A stretch of 6,389 nt of DNA from Thermoproteota archaeon (GTDB lineage Archaea > Thermoproteota > Thermoprotei_A > Sulfolobales > Acidilobaceae). The stretch spans positions 1 through 6,389 of the forward strand of contig JAADGB010000029.1 in NCBI GenBank assembly GCA_013152575.1, written 5' to 3'. Position 1 is the stretch's first letter. Each line of letters begins with the position of its first letter. The translations under genes and the position numbers were made by a program. The notes beneath the pieces were generated by a model. The model was not told where the DNA came from. It saw nothing but the letters and a program-made list of their open reading frames with translations, and ran no database searches. This document shows, piece by piece, positions 1-5,437 of the stretch.

Positions 1-56
1 AACACGAGATCCTCTAGGAGCGTTCTATCCAAGTGGAAATTCTCGAGGTAGCCCAA
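1..56 (-). CDS. Possible start of a gene running off the left edge
   Basis: An open minus-strand frame begins at a TTG (56-54) just after an in-frame TAG (65-63) and stays open to the edge. It gives about 18 residues beginning MGYLENFHLDRT. Codon third positions are mostly G or C (CTC, GAG, TAC, TTC, GTG), as in the neighbouring minus-strand genes. A GGTG sequence (69-66) lies nine bases upstream and could be a ribosome binding site. An AT-rich stretch near 97-106 could supply a TATA box. Function cannot be read from so few residues. A competing plus-strand frame (2-121) is open too, but its codons are AT-ending and include CGA. The call is tentative. Confidence 0.25.
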   Translation of the reverse strand, partial: MGYLENFHLDRTLLEDLV

Positions 57-96
57 CTCGTACTACACCGATTGAACTAGAGGATAATGGTCTAGG

Positions 97-112
97 TAAA
101 AATAATGGATTC
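97..112 (-). terminator. T-rich tract after the membrane-protein gene
   Basis: Directly after the TAA stop (115-113) the minus strand reads GAATCCATTATTTTTACC, with a run of five T residues. Archaeal transcription commonly ends at U-rich tracts without a stem, so this fits a terminator. The same AT-rich block could instead act as a TATA box for the possible gene at 56-1. Confidence 0.4.
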
Positions 113-640
113 TTACGGTGAGACGGGGATCGTTGCGACCGCAGCGAATTTTTGGTCAACGTATACTTTCAGGGTTACCTCACCGCTTGGAGGCGGTGTT
201 ATGGTTGTAGAGACACTCATTGGCTTGACTACCTGTATACACATAGTTCCCTCTGGCGGAGACTCAATCAGTAGTAGGAGTGTAGCGTTCGACTCTTCAT
301 AGCGTAGGTCTACCTTATAGCACGGGTTTGGCAACACCATATCAATCGTGATCGTACTGTTCTTCGACGTTATAGTCATGTGGTACTTCGAAATCCTGAT
401 TATGTTTTCTCCCCTCTTGAGATTAATGTTCAACACCCCCTCCAATTTCACTGGCTCATTAACACTTGTAGTGGTAGCAGTCTCAGTCTGAGTCTGGCTT
501 GGCGTCTTCTCGGAATAAGTCGTTGTAGGATAAGTTGCTTGGACGCCGCTCTCCCCGCTAGGGCTCATTACAGTGTATATTGCAATGCCCGCCAGTAGTA
601 TGGCTATCACTACGATCACTACTGCTGTTGAACCATTCAA
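113..640 (-). CDS. Membrane-anchored extracytoplasmic protein, unknown function
   Basis: The 175-residue product starts with an uncleaved signal-anchor type segment (about residues 5-24, rich in V/I/A/L). A Ser/Thr/Pro/Gln-rich linker follows (about 26-62, including TETATTTS), typical of the stalks on crenarchaeal surface proteins. The rest is a compact, probably beta-rich domain (about 63-175). It contains two cysteines, Cys107 (in NPCYKVDLRY) and Cys134 (in GTMCIQVV), that could form a disulfide, and two Asn-X-Thr/Ser sequons (Asn94, Asn118). It should therefore face the outside of the cell. The spacing NPCY...MCIQVV followed by a glycine-bounded strand (VYVDQK) resembles small Ig-like domains in secreted prokaryotic proteins, but I cannot name the family. 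I chose the TTG start because AGAGGAG (655-649) lies eight bases before it and the product then begins right at the anchor. An in-frame ATG at 700-698 adds 20 residues but has no ribosome binding site. Confidence 0.75.
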   Translation of the reverse strand: MNGSTAVVIVVIAILLAGIAIYTVMSPSGESGVQATYPTTTYSEKTPSQTQTETATTTSVNEPVKLEGVLNINLKRGENIIRISKYHMTITSKNSTITIDMVLPNPCYKVDLRYEESNATLLLLIESPPEGTMCIQVVKPMSVSTTITPPPSGEVTLKVYVDQKFAAVATIPVSP

Positions 641-648
641 GGCGACTT

Positions 649-655
649 CTCCTCT
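649..655 (-). promoter_or_regulatory. Ribosome binding site favouring the TTG start at 640
   Basis: AGAGGAG on the minus strand lies eight bases before TTG (640-638). It complements the anti-Shine-Dalgarno end of archaeal 16S rRNA. The upstream ATG at 700-698 has no comparable sequence, so this site argues for the shorter protein. Confidence 0.5.
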
Positions 656-681
656 GTTAATGATCTTGTATACTATTAGGC

Positions 682-783
682 CTAATAATGACTTAACCAT
701 AACAAGCCGTGGAATCCCACTTCACTACCAATTAGTGGTTGCCCCGGCCCTCTTGGTCCCACAATAACGCGGCCCACTAACAT
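682..783 (-). CDS. Possible leaderless 33-residue ORF upstream of the membrane-protein gene
   Basis: A minus-strand ATG (783-781) opens a 33-codon frame ending at TAG (684-682). The product begins MLVGRVIVGPRGPGQP and ends GLLWLSHY. The start lies about 28 bases downstream of the centre of a TATA element (808-814), the distance expected for a leaderless transcript. The frame overlaps the alternative ATG (700-698) of the next gene by 19 bases and ends 41 bases before its preferred TTG start. It could be a short peptide gene, an upstream ORF that tunes the next gene, or chance. There is no ribosome binding site and no recognisable domain, so confidence is low. Confidence 0.2.
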   Translation of the reverse strand: MLVGRVIVGPRGPGQPLIGSEVGFHGLLWLSHY

Positions 784-805
784 GTCGTCATAATAGAGTA
801 CGTCT

Positions 806-815
806 ACTATATAAC
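806..815. promoter_or_regulatory. TATA element in the divergent region, possibly bidirectional
   Basis: CTATATAAC contains TATATAA (808-814), which is nearly symmetrical. On the plus strand it predicts a transcription start near 837, giving a short leader that carries the GGTGAG before the ATG at 851. On the minus strand the same element predicts a start near 785, right at the ATG at 783. The rest of 701-850 shows no other clear motif. Confidence 0.5.
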
Positions 816-838
816 CACCAGGTATCGCGTTGAAAAGG

Positions 839-844
839 GGTGAG
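839..844 (+). promoter_or_regulatory. Ribosome binding site of the small basic-protein gene
   Basis: GGTGAG lies six bases before ATG 851, a strong archaeal Shine-Dalgarno match that fixes the start of the 72-residue gene. Confidence 0.7.
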
Positions 845-850
845 TAAAAA

Positions 851-1069
851 ATGAGGAAAACAATAAGCAGACTAACACGCAGATTCAGACATGCACAGAT
901 GATGGACGTAGGCGGGCCAAGCCCAATAATAGGAGAGCTAGCAGCAATGGGCGTAATAGACGCAGCAGTCAACGCATCGAATCCAGGACATGTGGATCTA
1001 GCAGAGATGGTGAAGGCGAAAATCTACGCCAGACACGGCCATCTAGCATATGTCAACACGTTCAAGTAA
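851..1069 (+). CDS. Small basic protein of unknown function, 72 residues
   Basis: This is a short but convincing gene. It has a TATA box about 40 bases upstream, a GGTGAG ribosome binding site six bases before the ATG, and a codon pattern rich in GCA, AGA, ATA and CTA. The first 13 residues are strongly basic (Arg2, Lys3, Arg7, Arg10, Arg11, Arg13). The rest looks compact and soluble, with GGPSPIIGELAAMG (21-34), a predicted Ala-rich helix, and a C-terminal MVKAKIYARHGHLAYVNT segment. There is no transmembrane segment, signal peptide or metal-binding Cys cluster. The basic N-terminus would suit contact with nucleic acid, but that is only inference. I do not recognise the family. Its last eight bases overlap the end of the kinase-like gene on the other strand. 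Confidence 0.8.
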   Translation: MRKTISRLTRRFRHAQMMDVGGPSPIIGELAAMGVIDAAVNASNPGHVDLAEMVKAKIYARHGHLAYVNTFK

Positions 1070-2423
1070 GTTTTACGCCAGCCGCCTCGAAAACCTCGCG
1101 AGCCTTCCTATACTGGACTGGTAAAAGGCTAAGTCCAAGCCACATTTTTCTACTCTTCAAATGCTTCACTATAGCCATTTTCAGCGACTCGTCTATACCT
1201 TCGAGATAACCACGCAGCCCCTCAGCTATTAGATCAACGTCCTTTCCGAACAGTACGGGATAGTACACGTAGACTATCAGGTCCCAAGCACCAGCCCTAG
1301 GAGTAAACTTGCGGGCCTGCTCGGCGTCAATCAATCCCATCCCTTTACGTGTATCAATGAAGTTGCCAGGATTAGGGTCCCCCAAAACATAACCTCCATT
1401 ATGTATACGGGCCAGGCTAAAGCCAGCCCTCCGCCATAGCTCGCTATCGCTGCTATCAATGACGGGGGTACCCTCGATGAACGATCTAACCATAACGCCC
1501 CGAACAGAGTCTCCGCAGACTGTAAGTATACGTGGCGTCTCAATGATTCTACGGAGCTCTAATAGATGCTTATACTCGTTATACAACCGAGACTTCGGCC
1601 TTATCAGATAGTTAACAGCAGAGTAGCTGGCAATCGAAGCGGGGAGCCACTTTACAATCATTCTAAGATACTCTTTTACAGCGACCCTACCATATGATCC
1701 CTCGCAAATATATGTTGACGCGGTCCAAGCCCCCTTCTCGCATTTCGCATCCTCCCCAGCATGGTATCGGGCTAACTCTTGTATACTCGGACACTCGTAG
1801 ACGAAATTCCCCTCCGGGAGATCTACGAGCTCTGATGGATCGGGCTGCTCCGGCGTGGTATTGCATATTGTGAGCGTGTATTGATTACTCATTCTAAGGA
1901 ATCGTACTACTCCAGAGGCCCAGTTTGCTGTTGCTAACTGAATCTTCCGTAGAGTAGTTGTCAGGAACTCCCTATACTTTCGGGGTTTAATCTTAACCTT
2001 CTCGCCCACGACTTCTCCAGCAACGGATGCTGGCAGCCTATACTCTTGCCTCAGCCGTTCTGGGTCTAGCTTTAGAAGGCATCCTATGTCCCTCCAGAGA
2101 AGGCGGGCCCTCGACACAGGGAAATACGCTATATCGACCTCGGCATACTTTGCAAGCGGCCCGAGCTTGGAGACGAAATCAACTGCTTGCTCTGCAACTA
2201 TCCTCTCCCTGTATATCTTGATGAGCTTCTCAAGCTCTTTGGAAGATGTCGATACTGTTGGAAGGAGGAGTCCAGCTATCCTCTCTCCTACGAGGCTTAT
2301 CTTCACATCTGCTTCAAGCAGAGTCTTTGTCGTGTAGAGCCTCCTCTCCTCAGGGGACCACTTTGTTATAGTGAATTTCTCATCAACGACTATCTCGTAT
2401 CCTTCTCCCCTGATCGTCTCCAT
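1062..2423 (-). CDS. Bud32/RIO/ABC1-like kinase-fold protein with an uncharacterised N-terminal half
   Basis: The 453-residue protein has a C-terminal protein-kinase-like domain (about 238-410). It shows a glycine-rich turn GSYGR (242-246), the ATP lysine in VAVKEY (Lys250), and a likely helix-C glutamate in NEYKHL (Glu283). A hinge VRSFIEG (312-318) follows, then the catalytic loop LGDPNPGNF (Asp349, Asn354) and the metal-binding LIDAEQA (Asp366) in place of DFG. These residues suggest an active ATP-dependent kinase or ATPase of the Bud32/RIO/AarF-related group. The usual His before Gly-Asp is Leu347. Residues 1-180 match nothing I recognise. Four cysteines at 187, 211, 228 and 240 lie in the linker between the halves. 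No membrane segment is evident, so it is probably cytoplasmic. The ATG is preceded at nine bases by GGGAGGG (2439-2433), located inside the upstream MJ1316 gene, which it overlaps by 34 bases. The two genes are thus likely co-transcribed and translationally coupled. The substrate is unknown. Confidence 0.85.
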   Translation of the reverse strand: METIRGEGYEIVVDEKFTITKWSPEERRLYTTKTLLEADVKISLVGERIAGLLLPTVSTSSKELEKLIKIYRERIVAEQAVDFVSKLGPLAKYAEVDIAYFPVSRARLLWRDIGCLLKLDPERLRQEYRLPASVAGEVVGEKVKIKPRKYREFLTTTLRKIQLATANWASGVVRFLRMSNQYTLTICNTTPEQPDPSELVDLPEGNFVYECPSIQELARYHAGEDAKCEKGAWTASTYICEGSYGRVAVKEYLRMIVKWLPASIASYSAVNYLIRPKSRLYNEYKHLLELRRIIETPRILTVCGDSVRGVMVRSFIEGTPVIDSSDSELWRRAGFSLARIHNGGYVLGDPNPGNFIDTRKGMGLIDAEQARKFTPRAGAWDLIVYVYYPVLFGKDVDLIAEGLRGYLEGIDESLKMAIVKHLKSRKMWLGLSLLPVQYRKAREVFEAAGVKLT

Positions 2424-2662
2424 ACAGTTCTTCCCTCCCTATCCCTGATCTCCACGATCCTATGAAGAGGTATCACAGTGTCTCCGTCATCCAGGTATAT
2501 TGCCCACTCAGTCACCCTCTCGATCCTCTCAATCGTTAATTCTTTCAGCCTGGCTCCAGTCTCCCTGGTCCTGTCAATGTACACTATCTTGAAGCCCTCA
2601 TTACCGCTTGTGTACAGTAACCTGTTGATCTCCTGTTTTATCCTACTTCTACGACGGCCCAA
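2390..2662 (-). CDS. MJ1316 (DUF504/UPF0248) family protein
   Basis: The 90-residue basic protein matches the DUF504/UPF0248 family, now called the MJ1316 RNA cyclic-group end-recognition domain. Supporting motifs are a basic N-terminus (GRRRSRIKQE), FKIVYIDR (24-31), the hallmark IPLHRIVEIR (64-73, with His67 and Arg68), and the closing Trp-Arg-Arg (81-83). The family is predicted, mainly from domain fusions in eukaryotes, to bind RNA ends carrying 2',3'-cyclic phosphates. That role is not proved for the archaeal stand-alone form. The length fits the family. The start is TTG (2662-2660) with GGAG four bases upstream; nearby upstream ATGs are in other frames. It is the first gene of a two-gene operon with the kinase-like gene. 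The likely promoter is the TATA element near 2703-2712. Confidence 0.88.
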   Translation of the reverse strand: MGRRRSRIKQEINRLLYTSGNEGFKIVYIDRTRETGARLKELTIERIERVTEWAIYLDDGDTVIPLHRIVEIRDREGRTVWRRSGEKDTR

Positions 2663-2702
2663 CTATCTCCATCCATCGGAATACTAGTTGTATTAGTGTG
2701 AA

Positions 2703-2712
2703 GATATTATAG
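2703..2712. promoter_or_regulatory. Shared TATA region between the divergent HIT and MJ1316 genes
   Basis: The sequence GATATTATAG reads CTATAATATC on the other strand, so it is TATA-like both ways. On the plus strand it predicts a transcription start near 2733, just before the HIT ribosome binding site. On the minus strand it predicts a start near 2681, about 19 bases before the MJ1316 TTG. A second TATA-like GTATATC at 2721-2727 would place a plus-strand start almost at the HIT start codon, too late for the ribosome binding site. Confidence 0.5.
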
Positions 2713-2738
2713 GTAAAGGAGTATATCGACGACCAAAT

Positions 2739-2743
2739 GGTGA
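2739..2743 (+). promoter_or_regulatory. Ribosome binding site fixing the GTG start of the HIT gene
   Basis: GGTGA lies seven bases before GTG 2751. An ATG at 2747-2749 is in a different frame, so GTG is the correct start of the HIT reading frame. Confidence 0.7.
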
Positions 2744-2750
2744 TCGATGG

Positions 2751-3191
2751 GTGACAGGATGTATCTTCTGTAGAATAGCGAGGATGGAGGCGCCAGCACA
2801 CTTCGTGTACCAAGACCATGACATATCCGTAATCCTAGACATCTATCCGGTCGAGAAAGGGCATCTACTAGTAATCAGCAACGAACACTATGAATCAATA
2901 CATGACACGCCTCCAAAGATAATATCGAAGGTATTCAGGGCGGCAGCGGCGCTAGCGAAAATCTATAGAGAATACCTTGGAGCGCCTGGAGTAAACGTTG
3001 TTACAAACTCGGGGAGGGCGGCTGGTCAAGAAGTTTTCCACTTCCATGTACACGTTCTACCAAGGTGGAGAGGTGGAGGATGGAGAACGCTAACTATGAG
3101 ACATAGACTAACCAGTGAAGAGGCTGAAGAGGTTGTCAATATGATTAAACCCTATATTCACATCATTGAAGAATATCTCACCAGTGAGTAA
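2751..3191 (+). CDS. HIT-family (histidine triad) nucleotide hydrolase/transferase
   Basis: The 146-residue cytoplasmic protein has the complete histidine triad HFHVHVLPR (97-105). His99, the middle histidine, is the expected nucleophile that carries the nucleotidyl intermediate. The N-terminus holds the Cys-X-X-Cys pair CIFC (Cys4, Cys7), which in many HIT proteins binds zinc together with downstream histidines. Other family signatures are the KGHLLVISNEHY strand (36-47) and NSGRAAGQEVFHFHVH (86-101). Members act on nucleoside phosphoramidates, adenylylated compounds or dinucleoside polyphosphates; the exact substrate cannot be read here. The length is normal for the family. It starts at GTG with GGTGA seven bases upstream. 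It is transcribed divergently from the MJ1316-kinase operon and ends 12 bases from the end of the convergent ClC gene. Confidence 0.93.
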   Translation: MTGCIFCRIARMEAPAHFVYQDHDISVILDIYPVEKGHLLVISNEHYESIHDTPPKIISKVFRAAAALAKIYREYLGAPGVNVVTNSGRAAGQEVFHFHVHVLPRWRGGGWRTLTMRHRLTSEEAEEVVNMIKPYIHIIEEYLTSE

Positions 3192-3203
3192 TATATAGTG
3201 GGA

Positions 3204-4577
3204 TTAGATTACTGGTCTCTCCTTCAACTGCGGTGGATACACTGACTTCTCACCCGTTAACTCCCTCGCGATATAGGCGGCAGCTAGAGTTGGCGCTATC
3301 AAGTAGTAGTTCCTACCCATTTCTCCGATTATAATGGAGACCGCGAGGGGGACTTTGCCTGCTGCACCGAAGAAGGCCGCCATCCCGACATAAGCATATA
3401 CATGTCCCGGTAGGGCAGCGTAATCGCCTAGTAGTAGGTAGTATGCCCAGCCGAGGAATGCGCCTGCAAGTAGGGATGGCGCGAAGACCCCTCCGCTTGC
3501 TCCCGATCCAACCATAAGGCTTGTCGCCGTCATCTTAGAGAGCGCGGCCATTATGAGTAGGAGTGTCAATGGTAGGAGGTCCTTGAATGGAATGTACTCT
3601 TCGATCTCTCCAGTTAGGGCTAGGACTATAGCCGTCTTCCCTGAGCCCGCCACTATCGGGAATGCCAGGATGATTGGAATCGCTACCAGTGTCCCCAGGA
3701 TTGGTTTCGCCTCTATTGGTAGGCCCAGCCTCCTTACAAGCCTCCTAAACACCTTGTCAGTAGACAAAATCATTGTGACGAATAAGTACACGAAGGGGGC
3801 AATGAAGAATCCCAAGCCTATGAGGGTTAGGAGCCCGCCTGTGCTATAGATCTCCTCGGGTGCTACGAGGATCCTCGGTAATGGCTCGGCATACTTGAAG
3901 TAGGGGGCGGTGACGGCATATGAGACTAAGCTAGCAACAAATGATGGCATGAATGCATGTGCCTCGATGTCCCTCTTGTAGAGCACCTCTGTTGCGAAGA
4001 ACGTGCTGCCTAGAGGGGCTCTGAACGCGGCTGATAAGGCAGCGGCGATGCCTGCTGTAAATGCTATGCTCCTATCCCTCCTCGAGAGTCCCAGTATTCT
4101 GGCCATGATGCTCCCAATCCCTGCACCCATATGAACGCTGGGACCCTCTACCCCCGCGCTCGTACCTGTCCCGATAGTCAACACGCTGGCAATAAGCTTC
4201 ACAAAAGGAACCCTTGCTGGTATCAGTGCTGCCCTTCTATGGTATGAGAACACGGCCGACTCGGTGCCTCCGCCCTCCGCTTCCGGAGCTATCCTATAGA
4301 CTATTGGGGCGCTAGCCGCTACGCCAGCGAGTATAATTATGACCATCATTATCCTATTGCTGGTCTCCGCATAGACTATGGAAAGGTCCGTCGTTGTGGT
4401 CTCAAGATGCACGCCTACCAGTCCAGACGTGAAGGCCACCATCCTCACGAGCAGTTCGAAGAATACGATGACTATCAAGCCGCTAACTATTCCTATGAGT
4501 GATCCGAGAATAAGCCACTTTTCAGCGTAAGCGAGAGCTATAACCCACTCCTTGAAGCGTCTCGGCGAGAGCCTCAT
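3204..4577 (-). CDS. ClC-type chloride channel/transporter
   Basis: The 457-residue polytopic membrane protein belongs to the ClC family and lacks C-terminal CBS domains. Three signature regions are visible: GGGTES (102-107) at the place of the classical GSGIP loop, AGVEGPSVHMGAG (141-153) with gating Glu144, and GSGASGGVFAP (357-367). The central anion-coordinating tyrosine appears to be Tyr447 in SVYPPQ. The internal proton glutamate of exchangers, Glu203 in the E. coli protein, aligns with Val198 in FFATEVLY. Valine is also found at this site in eukaryotic ClC channels. The protein should move chloride or a similar anion across the cytoplasmic membrane, but channel versus proton-coupled exchange cannot be decided. 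The ATG lies two bases after the surE stop, with GGTGAG (4592-4587) inside surE as ribosome binding site. Translation is therefore probably coupled to surE. The gene converges on the HIT gene. Confidence 0.93.
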   Translation of the reverse strand: MRLSPRRFKEWVIALAYAEKWLILGSLIGIVSGLIVIVFFELLVRMVAFTSGLVGVHLETTTTDLSIVYAETSNRIMMVIIILAGVAASAPIVYRIAPEAEGGGTESAVFSYHRRAALIPARVPFVKLIASVLTIGTGTSAGVEGPSVHMGAGIGSIMARILGLSRRDRSIAFTAGIAAALSAAFRAPLGSTFFATEVLYKRDIEAHAFMPSFVASLVSYAVTAPYFKYAEPLPRILVAPEEIYSTGGLLTLIGLGFFIAPFVYLFVTMILSTDKVFRRLVRRLGLPIEAKPILGTLVAIPIILAFPIVAGSGKTAIVLALTGEIEEYIPFKDLLPLTLLLIMAALSKMTATSLMVGSGASGGVFAPSLLAGAFLGWAYYLLLGDYAALPGHVYAYVGMAAFFGAAGKVPLAVSIIIGEMGRNYYLIAPTLAAAYIARELTGEKSVYPPQLKERPVI

Positions 4578-4579
4578 CT

Positions 4580-5383
4580 CTACATGCTCACCTTCAATTT
4601 CCTTACAAGGTCCTCGAAGTAGTCCGAGTGTTTATCGATCAGTGTATCCGCTGTTAGGAGGTGGAAGCTTATAGGTGTTATTGCAATGTTCTCCTCAACA
4701 TGTACTACGTAGACATCAGTACCGGGCTCTGGCTCAGCCATGGTACCGTACATCCAGTAGTACTTGTTGCCTCTTGGATCAAAGCTGACATTCACTCTCT
4801 GAAGGAACTTGATTGAAGCCATCCTAGCCAGTTTTATCTCTGTCTTCTTGGTTATCCGCCGCGGGAAGTTAACGTTCAACACCTGTATTCCCTCCGGCAT
4901 ACCGTTGTCCAACACGTACTCTGAGATCGCCCTGGCTATCCTCATGATCCCCCTATAGTAGTCTGGGTCGCTGAACTCGTTGGAGTCTTCAACATTCGCA
5001 GAGAAGGCTATTGCGGGTATCCCCAATAGTGAGGCTTGTGCAGCGGCTCCAACTGTACCGCTTGAGAGGACTACCTGGACACTCGTGTTGTCACCTATGT
5101 TTACCCCGGAGACTACGAGGTCGAGTTGTGGCATCGCCTCATTGACGGCGAGGTATATGATGTCACTAGGAGTACCATTGGTCAGGTAGATGTCTATGTC
5201 CCAGTAGTTTACCCTAAACACTCTGAGAGGCTTATGCAATGTTATGCCGAGGCCGCTGGCGCTCTTAGGAGTCTCGGGAGCGAATACTATAGTCTTACCT
5301 AGCGGGCTGACGGCATCATATAGTAGTTTCAGTCCGAGGCTGTAGACGCCGTCGTCGTTGGTGACTAGTATTCGTCTCTGCAC
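4580..5383 (-). CDS. surE: SurE 5'/3'-nucleotidase
   Basis: The 267-residue protein is a standard SurE, a metal-dependent phosphatase of nucleoside 5'- and 3'-monophosphates that acts in the cytoplasm. The N-terminal ILVTNDDGVYSLG (5-17) supplies the metal ligands Asp10 and Asp11. SASGLGIT (41-48) gives the serine ligand Ser41, and SGVNIGDNT (92-100) gives Asn95. LSSGTVGAA (106-114) is the conserved glycine-rich segment before the core helix. The length is normal for the family, and the C-terminal part (about 195-250) corresponds to the extension used for oligomer contacts in known structures. The start is GTG (5383-5381), directly before the first strand, with GGCGG six bases upstream. It is followed by the ClC gene with a two-base gap and preceded by the FAD oxidoreductase gene 54 bases away. 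Confidence 0.95.
   Translation of the reverse strand: MQRRILVTNDDGVYSLGLKLLYDAVSPLGKTIVFAPETPKSASGLGITLHKPLRVFRVNYWDIDIYLTNGTPSDIIYLAVNEAMPQLDLVVSGVNIGDNTSVQVVLSSGTVGAAAQASLLGIPAIAFSANVEDSNEFSDPDYYRGIMRIARAISEYVLDNGMPEGIQVLNVNFPRRITKKTEIKLARMASIKFLQRVNVSFDPRGNKYYWMYGTMAEPEPGTDVYVVHVEENIAITPISFHLLTADTLIDKHSDYFEDLVRKLKVSM
4587..4592 (-). promoter_or_regulatory. Ribosome binding site of the ClC gene inside the surE end
   Basis: GGTGAG on the minus strand, nine bases before ATG 4577, lies within the last codons of surE. It supports the chosen ClC start and translational coupling of the two genes. Confidence 0.65.
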
Positions 5384-5419
5384 TTCCTACCGCCTAATAG
5401 TATGGTGTAGGAGGTGCTT

Positions 5420-5427
5420 GTTTAAGA
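5420..5427 (-). promoter_or_regulatory. Candidate TATA box for the surE-ClC unit
   Basis: In the 54-base gap before surE the minus strand reads TAATAACTCTTAAACAAG. The TTAAAC core is about 40 bases before the GTG start, placing a transcription start near 5397. It is a weak match. Read-through from the FAD oxidoreductase gene is equally possible. Confidence 0.3.
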
Positions 5428-5437
5428 GTTATTACCA

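Noticed and set aside
9..85. Nine-base inverted repeat ATCCTCTAG / CTAGAGGAT
   Set aside because: The arms are short and 59 bases apart, with no flanking motif; chance is sufficient.
2..121. Plus-strand open frame at the left edge ending at TGA 119-121
   Set aside because: Its codons end mostly in A or T and include CGA, and the product is low in hydrophobic residues. The minus-strand frame at 56-1 fits local codon use better.
380..598. Plus-strand open frame opposite the membrane-protein gene
   Set aside because: Antisense shadow with no ribosome binding site and no recognisable domain.
784..972. The minus-strand frame upstream of ATG 783, which would extend the 33-codon ORF to 96 codons starting at 972
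   Set aside because: This part lies opposite the well-supported plus-strand gene at 851-1069 and its ribosome binding site. Its codons there are antisense-like (CGT, CTT, ATT), and it has no ribosome binding site.
2027..2465. Several overlapping plus-strand open frames opposite the kinase-like gene
   Set aside because: They are shadows of a gene with clear kinase motifs; none has a start signal.
3553..3849. Plus-strand 98-codon frame opposite the ClC gene
   Set aside because: Antisense to a well-conserved membrane protein; the composition reflects the complementary hydrophobic codons.
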